Of a stretch of DNA of 64,000 nt, positions 36,444 through 45,358 are shown piece after piece. Location of the stretch: NCBI RefSeq assembly GCF_947492715.1, contig NZ_CANLNS010000001.1:868001-932000 (forward strand). Reading direction: 5' to 3'. The notes beneath the pieces were generated by a model that saw only the letters and a program-made list of their open reading frames with translations, was not told the origin of the DNA and made no database searches. A program made the position numbers and the translations under genes. Source of the DNA: an uncultured Psychroserpens sp. GTDB taxonomy: Bacteria; Bacteroidota; Bacteroidia; Flavobacteriales; Flavobacteriaceae. Position 1 is the first letter of the stretch. Each line of letters starts with the position of its first letter.

Positions 36444-38612
36444 TTAATATTTAATTAGTTGCTTGCTAAAAACATAGCCTTGAAAAGTAAAAATTTTGAC
36501 AGAGTAAATACCTGAATTTAAACTTGATACATTTATTTCCTGTTGCCCATCTAAAGCAACATCCATTATTTGTACACCAAGTGAATTATATATTAAAACC
36601 TGTGAAACTTGATCGTCATCATAATTTAATTCTACGATAAAGTAATCTCTTGCAGGGTTTGGTGATAACATAACATCTTCATCCGTTGGCTCATCATTTC
36701 CATGACCTGGATCTACTGGGTCTATAGGATCTGGGTCTGGTGGAATAGGAGGCATATAATTACATCTGTTTTCTATATCATTATCAATTCCTAAGTCAAT
36801 AAAACCGTTTATATTTGGTTCTAAAGTAACTTCTCCGCTAAGATCAATAATATTTTTTGCTTTGAAGGTGACTTTAGCATCTTCTATAAACTCTACATTT
36901 TCAAGAGATAAGTCATTTTCAAAGCGGCTAATATCAAAATTGTAACGATAAAATATATGATTTTTAATTTTGACATCGCCATCAGATTTATTCATTTCAT
37001 TAACGAATTCAACAGCATTACCAGTCTCTAATTTTCCAGCACCAATGTGTCCTATAAAAGGTGAATTTATTGGGTTAGATTCGACATCTTTTGCCGTTAA
37101 TTTTAAAATAGCTTCTACTTCCTTTGACGTTAAACATTGATCAACCGTATACATTAAGCCAATCGTACCAGTGACAAAAGGTGCTGCAGCAGAAGTTCCA
37201 GAGCCGTATTTGCCTGATTGATGAATAGGATTTTCATCTGGGTCTAAATCTCCCACACAATCATATATTATTTTTGGATAACCAAAAACTTGATAACCTG
37301 GTGCAAGAATGTCTATACTCTCATTTAATGTATGCATCGGAAACCCAACTTCGGGATGCCATGGGTTGATATAAATCCCATAAGGCGATTCATCAACATT
37401 TTCGGGATCTTTTACATAAGGGGAAACAGCATCTTCCATGAATCTATAATACTTATCACCATTTAATTCAAACTCTGTGTCAAATTCAGTATCAGGATAT
37501 TCGTTTAAGGTATACCAATGGTTTACACTGGATACCGATATTACATTATCTAATGAAGCCGGATACTCATAATGTACAGGCGTATTTGAGTGCCCAATTA
37601 AACTATTCCCACTCCAAATTTCAAATGAATTTCTATTTCCTGCAGCAGCAACTAAAACAACGTCATAGCCATCAACAATTTCGTTTATAGCCTCTTGAAA
37701 ATTTGATCCATAATACGTTGCTCGATATTCGTCTGGGTTGAGTGAAGTTTTTAAACCCCAACTCATATTAATGACTCGTGCTCCATGTTGGGCAAGTGCC
37801 AAGACACCATTTAACTCACTGAACTGTGGACCTGTATTAACATCTGGTTTGTAGCTTGTTGCCAAAATATTGCAATCGTAGCATACTCCGATAGATCCGT
37901 AACCATTATCCCCTTTTGCTGCGGCTATAGCAGCTACACCTGTACCGTGTGTTGATTCTGCTGATGGATCCTCACAGTCGGGCGTGGTATTTGCAAAAGG
38001 ATAATAACCCACAAATTCAACTTTGCCTTCGTCAAATTCACTATCTGTATCATCAATTTTTGCGTCAGATATTCCTATAACCGTTCCGGGATCTAACTCA
38101 TTGGTAATTCCCCATGCCCTAGGAGCATTAATATATTCTAATCCTGATCTATCAAAGGTATTGGCATCAAAAGGGATTCTGACTGAACTCGTAGTGAATT
38201 CCTCTGGATAATAAGGATCTTGAGACAATAATTCAATTTTATGATCCGTAATATCCTCTATAGCTTTATACTTGATAGGAAAATTTTTGAGTAAAATTGA
38301 TGGCAAATCCTCCGAAGTCGTTTCTAAATAGAATGCGCTTCTCAACGATGAGGATTTAAATCTTGAATACACTTGGTAAAACTTTAATATTTCATAACGA
38401 TCAAAAACTTCTTTTTCTTTTGAGTTATCGCCTGAATATCTCAAAACCCCATTTTGAGCTTTGAATTCTGGAGCTTGAAACTCACTTATCATTACAACAT
38501 AGTAACTTTTTTTTGGGTTCTCAATATCATCTTCAGATTGAGAATACATAAAACCACTTAACAAGCATAATAACAAGCATATATATTTCTTAGTATGACT
38601 TTGTTTTAACAT
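36444..38612 (-). CDS. T9SS-exported subtilisin-like serine protease (S8)
   Basis: A 722-aa protein: signal peptide (to about GFMYSQ), propeptide-like region to ~160, and an S8 domain with Asp183 (ISDAK), His222 (STHGTGV) and Ser474 (GSGTSAAAP). A spacer (~600-640, DPDPIDPVDPG) precedes a T9SS type A sorting domain (LSPNPARDYFIVELNYDDDQ ... KQLIKY). The catalytic triad appears complete. It is the last of five exported-protein genes separated by only 4 nt each. Confidence 0.92.
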   Translation of the reverse strand: MLKQSHTKKYICLLLCLLSGFMYSQSEDDIENPKKSYYVVMISEFQAPEFKAQNGVLRYSGDNSKEKEVFDRYEILKFYQVYSRFKSSSLRSAFYLETTSEDLPSILLKNFPIKYKAIEDITDHKIELLSQDPYYPEEFTTSSVRIPFDANTFDRSGLEYINAPRAWGITNELDPGTVIGISDAKIDDTDSEFDEGKVEFVGYYPFANTTPDCEDPSAESTHGTGVAAIAAAKGDNGYGSIGVCYDCNILATSYKPDVNTGPQFSELNGVLALAQHGARVINMSWGLKTSLNPDEYRATYYGSNFQEAINEIVDGYDVVLVAAAGNRNSFEIWSGNSLIGHSNTPVHYEYPASLDNVISVSSVNHWYTLNEYPDTEFDTEFELNGDKYYRFMEDAVSPYVKDPENVDESPYGIYINPWHPEVGFPMHTLNESIDILAPGYQVFGYPKIIYDCVGDLDPDENPIHQSGKYGSGTSAAAPFVTGTIGLMYTVDQCLTSKEVEAILKLTAKDVESNPINSPFIGHIGAGKLETGNAVEFVNEMNKSDGDVKIKNHIFYRYNFDISRFENDLSLENVEFIEDAKVTFKAKNIIDLSGEVTLEPNINGFIDLGIDNDIENRCNYMPPIPPDPDPIDPVDPGHGNDEPTDEDVMLSPNPARDYFIVELNYDDDQVSQVLIYNSLGVQIMDVALDGQQEINVSSLNSGIYSVKIFTFQGYVFSKQLIKY

Positions 38613-38616
38613 AATT

Positions 38617-39360
38617 TCAATTCTTAGTTAAGGTATCTAATTGTCTCTGTAAACTTTTTATTTTCTTGTCTTGGTCTATCATATATAAGGTCAGTTCTTC
38701 AATTTTTTCAAGAAGCAGTTTGTTTATTTCACCTAATTCAATGCCATTTTTTAATACCTCTTCTTCAGAAGGTATATTCGGTAGATGGCCGCGTTCTTTT
38801 ATATAATTTTCTATCTCATCTAAAGGCTTAAGTTCATAGCTATCTTCAAACACATAATCGGCCCAAGTTGTGTATACTTTAACACCGTGTGCTCTTATTT
38901 TCCCATTTACAGAGAGACGATATGTATCATCTCCTTCTACAAAAGAAGAGGTGCCTATTCCTACATTTCCGTTCGGAAATAATACGTTTTCTATCTCTAT
39001 ACCAGAACTTCTATTTATAACAAATGCCTCTTTTATTGAAGAGAAGTCATCAGACTCACTAAAAATTTTAAAACTTCCATTTATGGCAGATAAAGCCCAA
39101 AGTCTTTCATTAGTTTGGCTTAATGAGGAATTAAGGAATAATTGCGAAGAAAATCCACCCTCTAACCATGCATTTACAAAAAAAGGAATTGTATTTGTTT
39201 CCCCTACTATTAATTGATTTGTTTTTGTAATTCCATTTACTTCTAATTCTTGGGTTGGCGTGGTTGTATTTATTCCCACATTTCCGTTTTCTGGGATTTC
39301 ATTTTGTGCTGTTACCATACTCGCTATGAGCATTGAGATTAATACGATTAATTTTTTCAT
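38617..39360 (-). CDS. Tail-fibre-like secreted protein with coiled-coil end
   Basis: A 247-aa protein with a signal peptide (to VTAQ). It has repeated NGNVGINTTTPTQELEVNG and NGNVGIGTSS motifs, a common Bacteroidota pattern also seen in phage tail fibres. The C-terminus (YELKPLDEIENYIKERGHLP then NIPSEEEV) and a coiled coil (~210-247) match the short endosialidase-chaperone-like ends of these proteins. It is probably a trimeric surface protein. It lies between two proteases in the operon, 4 nt from each. Confidence 0.8.
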   Translation of the reverse strand: MKKLIVLISMLIASMVTAQNEIPENGNVGINTTTPTQELEVNGITKTNQLIVGETNTIPFFVNAWLEGGFSSQLFLNSSLSQTNERLWALSAINGSFKIFSESDDFSSIKEAFVINRSSGIEIENVLFPNGNVGIGTSSFVEGDDTYRLSVNGKIRAHGVKVYTTWADYVFEDSYELKPLDEIENYIKERGHLPNIPSEEEVLKNGIELGEINKLLLEKIEELTLYMIDQDKKIKSLQRQLDTLTKN

Positions 39361-40343
39361 GATTTTAAAGTTTAATTATTTTTTGGGTGTTACTCTTGCC
39401 TGTTGATGTTTCAATCTTAACAAAGTACATTCCACTTTGCAGGTCTGAAATATCGATTGTATTTGACGAGGTTGGCTTTTCAGATTTTACCTTGGCGCCT
39501 TGTAGGTTATATACCGTCACTAGGTCTATGACCTCTTTTATGTTGGACAAATCGACTGTAAGCCATCCTTTTGTAGGATTAGGATACAGCTTGATCTCAT
39601 CTGATATTGAATTTTCAATGGTTTCTCTATCTATAGACACAACAGGCTGCCTACCTGCCATATTATCTAAACAAGTAACCTTGATCTCATCTATGGCCAC
39701 ATAACCATCATTCACTATATTGTTCGGATCTGGATACAATGGAAACTCCAAGGTGAGTTTCATGCTTTCACTGGTTGCAGTAAAAGTCATCTCCCGTTCA
39801 TACCAGATATTTGGTGCTGTGCTGTTAAAATTGTAGTAATGCGCATTAGGACCATCCCATTCTTGCTCCCCAGAAGCATCCTCTACCTTTACCTTAGTCT
39901 TGTAGTATAGATTAGGTGTTTGTCTCCCTCCTGGTGTAGAGACTGGCGAATCGTAGAAAGAAAGCCTGTACTGTTTCCCTATTTCCAAATCATTCAAATC
40001 GGTAAATACACCATTATAAACGGATTCGTAGTGTTTACGTTTCACCCAAAAGGCAATCACACTTTCGTTGCCCGCTGGTGAAGTATCGATAGGATTAGAG
40101 CTTCCAAGCATCCATACATTTGTTCCTGTTCCTTGGTTCACAATCTCTGAACAGCCATTGATGCCCCAGAAATTTTCGGTCAACAATGTGTGATATGCCG
40201 CATAGTATTCTGTTGCCTTCCAAGGGAAAGGTGTGTTCCATGCAGGATTAAAATGCCCAAAAGGAAGGGCTGTGCATGGATTCCCATCCGCAAAATCTGT
40301 ATCTGAAGTGTCAAAATTTCCGTAGATATCAACGCTACAGTCT
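39361..40343 (-). repeat. 983-bp near-identical repeat, copy 1 (3' end of metalloprotease gene)
   Basis: Aligned without gaps to 44376-45358. I count about five single-base differences by eye, two of which change an amino acid. It encodes the shared ~320-aa C-terminal module, ending with the T9SS sorting domain and the 4-nt spacer. Confidence 0.9.
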
Positions 40344-41950
40344 TCCCCAAGTGAAATTATATAGTCTTGGGTTGATGTAAGTCCATTTGGAAATTCACAA
40401 GCATTTATCAGTTCATAATTAGAAAAACTCATACGCATAATTGTAGTTCCATGCACAACGATGTCTTCATCAAAAGAAAATGTTGTCTGCACATCGTTAA
40501 GCCTTTCACCATAGATGTTGCTCACTACCCATTCACCACTGTCTTCAAAATCACCATCTTGATTTAAATCTAGAAATACATTATAAAATCCATTATTATA
40601 ATTGTACATATCTAGATCGAGTTGATAATCTGTGTTAGGGTAAAGAATAACGCTGCCATAATCTTGTATTGAAATATATGGTCTACAAGTAATATCAGGT
40701 GTATCTAATACAGAAGTGACATTATCTGATATGATTACTCTACGAGGGTAAAACTGAGTTGATCCAAAAAAATTACAATCACTTAAATCTTCAGGTGAGC
40801 AGTACAATATTTCATTACTTGTAACTTGTAAAACATTGCTATATGCTTCTTTTGAATTCACTGAAATAACCCTATACCAGTATGTAGTATTTGGTTGAAT
40901 ATTTCTATCTATAAACTCTGTGGTGTTCTCACTTACACCACTCAAGGCAATAGTAACAAACCCTTCTTCGGAAGAGACTTCAGAACGCTCAACCATGTAT
41001 CCCATACTATTGGAAACAACAGACCATGACATTCTATTATCCAGATGAGTAGCGCCTAAAGAACTTAAAACTGGTGCATCGGGAATATCTGTCTGCACAT
41101 AACTATCTAAAGAGTAATTAATGGTTTGACCCAATCTAATATGGCTTGTTGTGCTTAAATCGTGCTGAAATCCAGCTCTCATTACCTCATACTGCTGTTC
41201 TGTAAAACTTTTTGTTCTATTGTAATAAGACATAATATTGTCATAGTCTGGGTGATAAGGTTCTCCATGTATATCAAAATCATTAAAACTCGAATAATTG
41301 TCTGCAGGTGTGTCACAAATCCCATCACCTTTTGTATCACAATTAGCTTGGCTTCCACTTCTGGCTACATTTTCAGCCAAAGGATGATTATTTCCTAATT
41401 CAGTACCTGCAAATGTGTGTAATAAGCCATAATTATGTCCTAGCTCGTGAAGTGAAGTTTGATTAAAATCAAAAGGCTCTGCACCAATAGAATTATTACT
41501 GATAAAGGAAATCACATTGTTAGCTCCTCCAGAATTTCCACCAAAGTATCTTATAGGAAGGTTGTATGCTGTTGTATCCAAATATTGATATAAGACATTA
41601 AGGTCATTATCTACAGGATCTTCAGATATATAACGAATTTCTACTAGATATAATCTTAGTCCAACTTTATAAAAATAGGAATTAACTACAGAAAAGTATC
41701 TAGCAATATCATCTTCACCAAGTGTACTATCGTTATCAGGAAAACCAATTAAATGAACAATTACGGGTAAGTTTACGATATCTTGACTAGATTCATGTCT
41801 GAAATTGTTGTCACTTATCCTATTAAGAGGTTGCACAAATTCACTAGAAGTTTCATCAACACAATTAAGACTATTTTTTTGAGCTCTTGATATCATTGTA
41901 GACAAAAGTATAATCATCAACATTCTAGTTTGTAACTTTCTTATTTTCAT
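39365..41950 (-). CDS. T9SS-exported M43-like zinc metalloprotease
   Basis: I start at the ATG ending at 41950 (MKIRKLQTRMLMIILLSTMI), 4 nt after the upstream stop, rather than 34 codons earlier. The 861-aa product has a zincin domain with HELGHNYGLLH at 168-178 and a Met-turn-like IMSYY, as in M43/cytophagalysin-type enzymes. An Fn3 domain follows (APVLSSLGATHL ... TYWYRVISVNS), a GEVED-type domain (VFLDLNQDGDFEDSGEW), a ~200-aa carbohydrate-binding-like module, and a T9SS type A domain (LYPNPTKGWLTVDLSN). Its last ~320 residues are almost identical to those of 44380-48576. Confidence 0.9.
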   Translation of the reverse strand: MKIRKLQTRMLMIILLSTMISRAQKNSLNCVDETSSEFVQPLNRISDNNFRHESSQDIVNLPVIVHLIGFPDNDSTLGEDDIARYFSVVNSYFYKVGLRLYLVEIRYISEDPVDNDLNVLYQYLDTTAYNLPIRYFGGNSGGANNVISFISNNSIGAEPFDFNQTSLHELGHNYGLLHTFAGTELGNNHPLAENVARSGSQANCDTKGDGICDTPADNYSSFNDFDIHGEPYHPDYDNIMSYYNRTKSFTEQQYEVMRAGFQHDLSTTSHIRLGQTINYSLDSYVQTDIPDAPVLSSLGATHLDNRMSWSVVSNSMGYMVERSEVSSEEGFVTIALSGVSENTTEFIDRNIQPNTTYWYRVISVNSKEAYSNVLQVTSNEILYCSPEDLSDCNFFGSTQFYPRRVIISDNVTSVLDTPDITCRPYISIQDYGSVILYPNTDYQLDLDMYNYNNGFYNVFLDLNQDGDFEDSGEWVVSNIYGERLNDVQTTFSFDEDIVVHGTTIMRMSFSNYELINACEFPNGLTSTQDYIISLGEDCSVDIYGNFDTSDTDFADGNPCTALPFGHFNPAWNTPFPWKATEYYAAYHTLLTENFWGINGCSEIVNQGTGTNVWMLGSSNPIDTSPAGNESVIAFWVKRKHYESVYNGVFTDLNDLEIGKQYRLSFYDSPVSTPGGRQTPNLYYKTKVKVEDASGEQEWDGPNAHYYNFNSTAPNIWYEREMTFTATSESMKLTLEFPLYPDPNNIVNDGYVAIDEIKVTCLDNMAGRQPVVSIDRETIENSISDEIKLYPNPTKGWLTVDLSNIKEVIDLVTVYNLQGAKVKSEKPTSSNTIDISDLQSGMYFVKIETSTGKSNTQKIIKL

Positions 41951-41954
41951 GATT

Positions 41955-44375
41955 TTAAATCTTAATAACTTTTTGAGTGATCTGTTTTCCTGAAGATGTT
42001 TTGATCTTAACAAAATACATCCCGTTTTGAAGTCCTTTAAAATCAATTGCATTCGAGTTGTTTGGTTTTTGAGATTTTACAAGAGCACCTTGTAGATTGT
42101 AGATTTTAACTATATCTATTGAATCTTTAGTGTTTTTTAGGTCGATTTTAAGTAATCCTTTGGTAGGATTAGGATATAGTGTTATGTTTTCAGACAATGT
42201 ACTTTCAATTGTTTCGTTATCTATTGCTATATCTACTTGTCTACCCTGTGGGCCACCCACGCAAGTAAGCTTAATATCATCTATAGCCACATAACCGTCA
42301 TTTACAATGTTTTCTGGATCAGGATATAATGGAAACTCTAATGTCAATTTCATACTTGAGCTTGTTACTTTAAATATCAGTTCCCTTTCATACCAAGTAT
42401 TTGATGCTGTTGTATTGAAGTAATAGTAATGTGTATTAGGACCCTCCCATTCTTGAACACCTAAGGCATCTTCTACTTTTACTTTGGTTTTATAATATAA
42501 GTTTGGTGTTTGTCTTCCTCCAGGAGTCGAGACTGGAGAGTCATAAAATGTAAGTTTGTATTGATCTCCAACTTCCAAATCGTTTAATTGAATATAAACA
42601 CCATTATAATTTGATTCATAATGTTTACGCTTAACCCAAAAGGCCATGACGCTTTTATTACCAGCTGGTGAGGTATCAATAGGGTTAGAGCTTCCTAGCA
42701 TCCATACATTTGTTTCTGTTCCTTGATTTACGATAGATGTACAACCATATTCGCCCCAATAATCTTCAGTAAGCAGAATATGATAGGCTGCATAGAATTC
42801 GGTTGCTTTCCATGGAAAAGGTGTATTCCATGCGGCATTAAAATGACCTGATGGAAAGGCAGTACATTGATTCCCGTCTGCAAAATCGGCATCTGCACTA
42901 TCAAAATTTCCATATACATAACCATTGCAATTAACAATTGGGTCTAAATAATTTAATGCTGCCTCCATGTTGGGTAATGGACCAATTGGTTGATCTGAAG
43001 ATGTTAAAGTCCCCTGCGCAATTCCTGTGTCTCTTAAAATATTCTTTAGCTCTTCACCTGATAAATAAGCTCCTGTATTATTAAAATAAAAGGATTGAAC
43101 AGCAATCACGCAACTAGCTACAATCGCTGTGGCTGAACTCGTTCCTGTGAAATTTGTATAGCTTTGATTAACATCGCCATCTATTACTTCAACGGCTGCG
43201 TTTGCCCCAGAAGTGAATACATTATTTCCCCAACCTTGTAAATCTATACGAGTTCCATAAGTGCTAAAAAATAATGCGTCGTGATTTGTGTCTGACGTTC
43301 CAGCACCAACTATTATGGCACCACTATCTCCACGTGACATATACTCACTATAAGCTGGTGCATCCAGGTTTATGGCCCCGTTTCCTGCGGCAGCTACAAT
43401 AATTATTCCTGCATCTGTAGCAGCTTTGGTTAAATCCCAAATTACAGGGTCTAGCTCTGCAGGACCATTATCGTTAGATTGCATTTCATAGATAATAACA
43501 TTTCCTGAAGTTGTATTTGCAATTGCCTCAGAAACTGTTGCTATTCTATCCCAACCATAAATATTATCATCGCTTATATATTCTTCGGTCCACTCAGGGT
43601 GTAAAATTACTTCTTCAACACCTGATACCATTCCTGTAACTCCATAATCGCCATTATCGGCATATATAGTTCCTATTACTGAAGTTCCGTGTTCAGTGTA
43701 GTTAACACCTAAATAGTCATAGGCCAATGGATGTACTGTTCTTCCAGGTGCATAAAATGCATTTACATCGTTTAACTCTTCATGAGCTTTATTAAAACCA
43801 TATTCTATGTTTCTAACAAATATTCCTGAGCCATCAACTCCAATATCCCATGCGTACTGCATATTAACTCCTGGGTCTTCATCTATGTATTCTTGCTGAT
43901 TTCTAAAAGATGGTGTTTCAGGAAAGATGTCATTTGGTGGTAGCGGTGGTCTGTTGGAAACAAGATGACAATACTCAATAACCATTATCTTTTCCATGCG
44001 TTTCTTAAGTGATAGTAATTTCTCGTACGTTGGGTTTTCAATTCTTACTTTGAGAATATTCTCCAGGCCAATTCTTTTACCCTTACGTTTTTGAATGCCA
44101 GCATTTTCTATAGCTCGCAATTTTTCTACTGAAAGAGCTATTCCTTTTTTCAACTGGAAAGGTGTCTCTTTATAAACGTCCTCAAGGGCTGGTATTTTTT
44201 GTAAAACAGAGCCCAAAAGATTTTTACCACTATCTAAATCTATTTTAGAACTTATCTTTATATAAAGCGTATATGATTCATTTAGAGTGACATTCTTTTT
44301 ACTTATTGTTTGAGCATTACTTGCATTTAAAAAAAGAATACAGAATGAAATGGTTATAGTGATTAATTTTTTCAT
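41955..44375 (-). CDS. T9SS-exported subtilase with Asp-to-Glu change in the triad
   Basis: An 806-aa protein with a signal peptide (to NASNAQ), an N-terminal inhibitor-like region, and an S8 domain with His229 (TEHGTSV) and Ser413 (TGTSSATA). The expected Asp is Glu191 (RNIEYGF). A Glu here occurs in a distinct S8 subgroup (DIEYGW type), so it may still be active. The C-terminal ~290 residues are the same module type as in both neighbours, but clearly diverged, and end in a T9SS domain (LYPNPTKGLLKIDLKNTKDS). It is the second gene of the five-gene operon. Confidence 0.88.
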   Translation of the reverse strand: MKKLITITISFCILFLNASNAQTISKKNVTLNESYTLYIKISSKIDLDSGKNLLGSVLQKIPALEDVYKETPFQLKKGIALSVEKLRAIENAGIQKRKGKRIGLENILKVRIENPTYEKLLSLKKRMEKIMVIEYCHLVSNRPPLPPNDIFPETPSFRNQQEYIDEDPGVNMQYAWDIGVDGSGIFVRNIEYGFNKAHEELNDVNAFYAPGRTVHPLAYDYLGVNYTEHGTSVIGTIYADNGDYGVTGMVSGVEEVILHPEWTEEYISDDNIYGWDRIATVSEAIANTTSGNVIIYEMQSNDNGPAELDPVIWDLTKAATDAGIIIVAAAGNGAINLDAPAYSEYMSRGDSGAIIVGAGTSDTNHDALFFSTYGTRIDLQGWGNNVFTSGANAAVEVIDGDVNQSYTNFTGTSSATAIVASCVIAVQSFYFNNTGAYLSGEELKNILRDTGIAQGTLTSSDQPIGPLPNMEAALNYLDPIVNCNGYVYGNFDSADADFADGNQCTAFPSGHFNAAWNTPFPWKATEFYAAYHILLTEDYWGEYGCTSIVNQGTETNVWMLGSSNPIDTSPAGNKSVMAFWVKRKHYESNYNGVYIQLNDLEVGDQYKLTFYDSPVSTPGGRQTPNLYYKTKVKVEDALGVQEWEGPNTHYYYFNTTASNTWYERELIFKVTSSSMKLTLEFPLYPDPENIVNDGYVAIDDIKLTCVGGPQGRQVDIAIDNETIESTLSENITLYPNPTKGLLKIDLKNTKDSIDIVKIYNLQGALVKSQKPNNSNAIDFKGLQNGMYFVKIKTSSGKQITQKVIKI

Positions 44376-45358
44376 GATTTTAAAGTTTAATTATTTTTTG
44401 GGTGTTACTCTTACCTGTTGATGTTTCAATCTTAACAAAGTACATTCCACTTTGCAGGTCTGAAATATCGATTGTATTTGACGAGGTTGGCTTTTCAGAT
44501 TTTACCTTGGCGCCTTGTAGGTTATATACCGTCACTAGGTCTATGACCTCTTTTGTGTTGGACAAATCGACTGTAAGCCATCCTTTTGTAGGATTAGGAT
44601 ACAGCTTGATCTCATCTGATATTGAATTTTCAATGGTTTCTCTATCTATAGACACAACAGGCTGCCTACCTGCCATATTATCTAAACAAGTAACCTTGAT
44701 CTCATCTATGGCCACATAACCATCATTCACTATATTGTTCGGATCTGGATACAATGGAAACTCCAAGGTGAGTTTCATGCTTTCACTGGTTGCAGTAAAA
44801 ATCATCTCCCGTTCATACCAGATATTTGGTGCTGTGCTGTTAAAATTGTAGTAATGCGCATTAGGACCATCCCATTCTTGCTCCCCAGAAGCATCCTCTA
44901 CCTTTACCTTAGTCTTGTAGTATAGATTAGGTGTTTGTCTCCCTCCTGGTGTAGAGACTGGCGAATCGTAGAAAGAAAGCCTGTACTGTTTCCCTATTTC
45001 CAAATCATTCAAATCGGTAAATACACCATTATAAACGGATTCGTAGTGTTTGCGTTTCACCCAAAAGGCAATCACACTTTCGTTGCCCGCTGGTGAAGTA
45101 TCGATAGGATTAGAGCTTCCAAGCATCCATACATTTGTTCCTGTTCCTTGGTTCACAATCTCTGAACAACCATTGATGCCCCAGAAATTTTCGGTCAACA
45201 ATGTGTGATATGCCGCATAGTATTCTGTTGCCTTCCAAGGGAAAGGTGTGTTCCATGCAGGATTAAAATGCCCAAAAGGAAGGGCTGTGCATGGATTCCC
45301 ATCCGCAAAATCTGTATCTGAAGTGTCAAAATTTCCGTAGATATCAACGCTACAGTCT
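44376..45358 (-). repeat. 983-bp near-identical repeat, copy 2 (3' end of beta-helix gene)
   Basis: Partner of 39361-40343. The match stops at CTACAGTCT, where the unrelated N-terminal parts begin, and on the other side continues through the spacer to the ATG and first codons (MKKLI) of the next gene. Confidence 0.9.

Noticed and set aside
38617-39360. Phage tail fibre gene
   Set aside because: It has a signal peptide and sits in an operon of exported proteins. Such tail-fibre-like sequences are common in Bacteroidota surface proteins.
39387-39704. Plus-strand 105-aa ORFs at 39387-39704 and 44402-44719
   Set aside because: Near-identical because they are antisense to the 983-bp duplicated module, with no start signal of their own.
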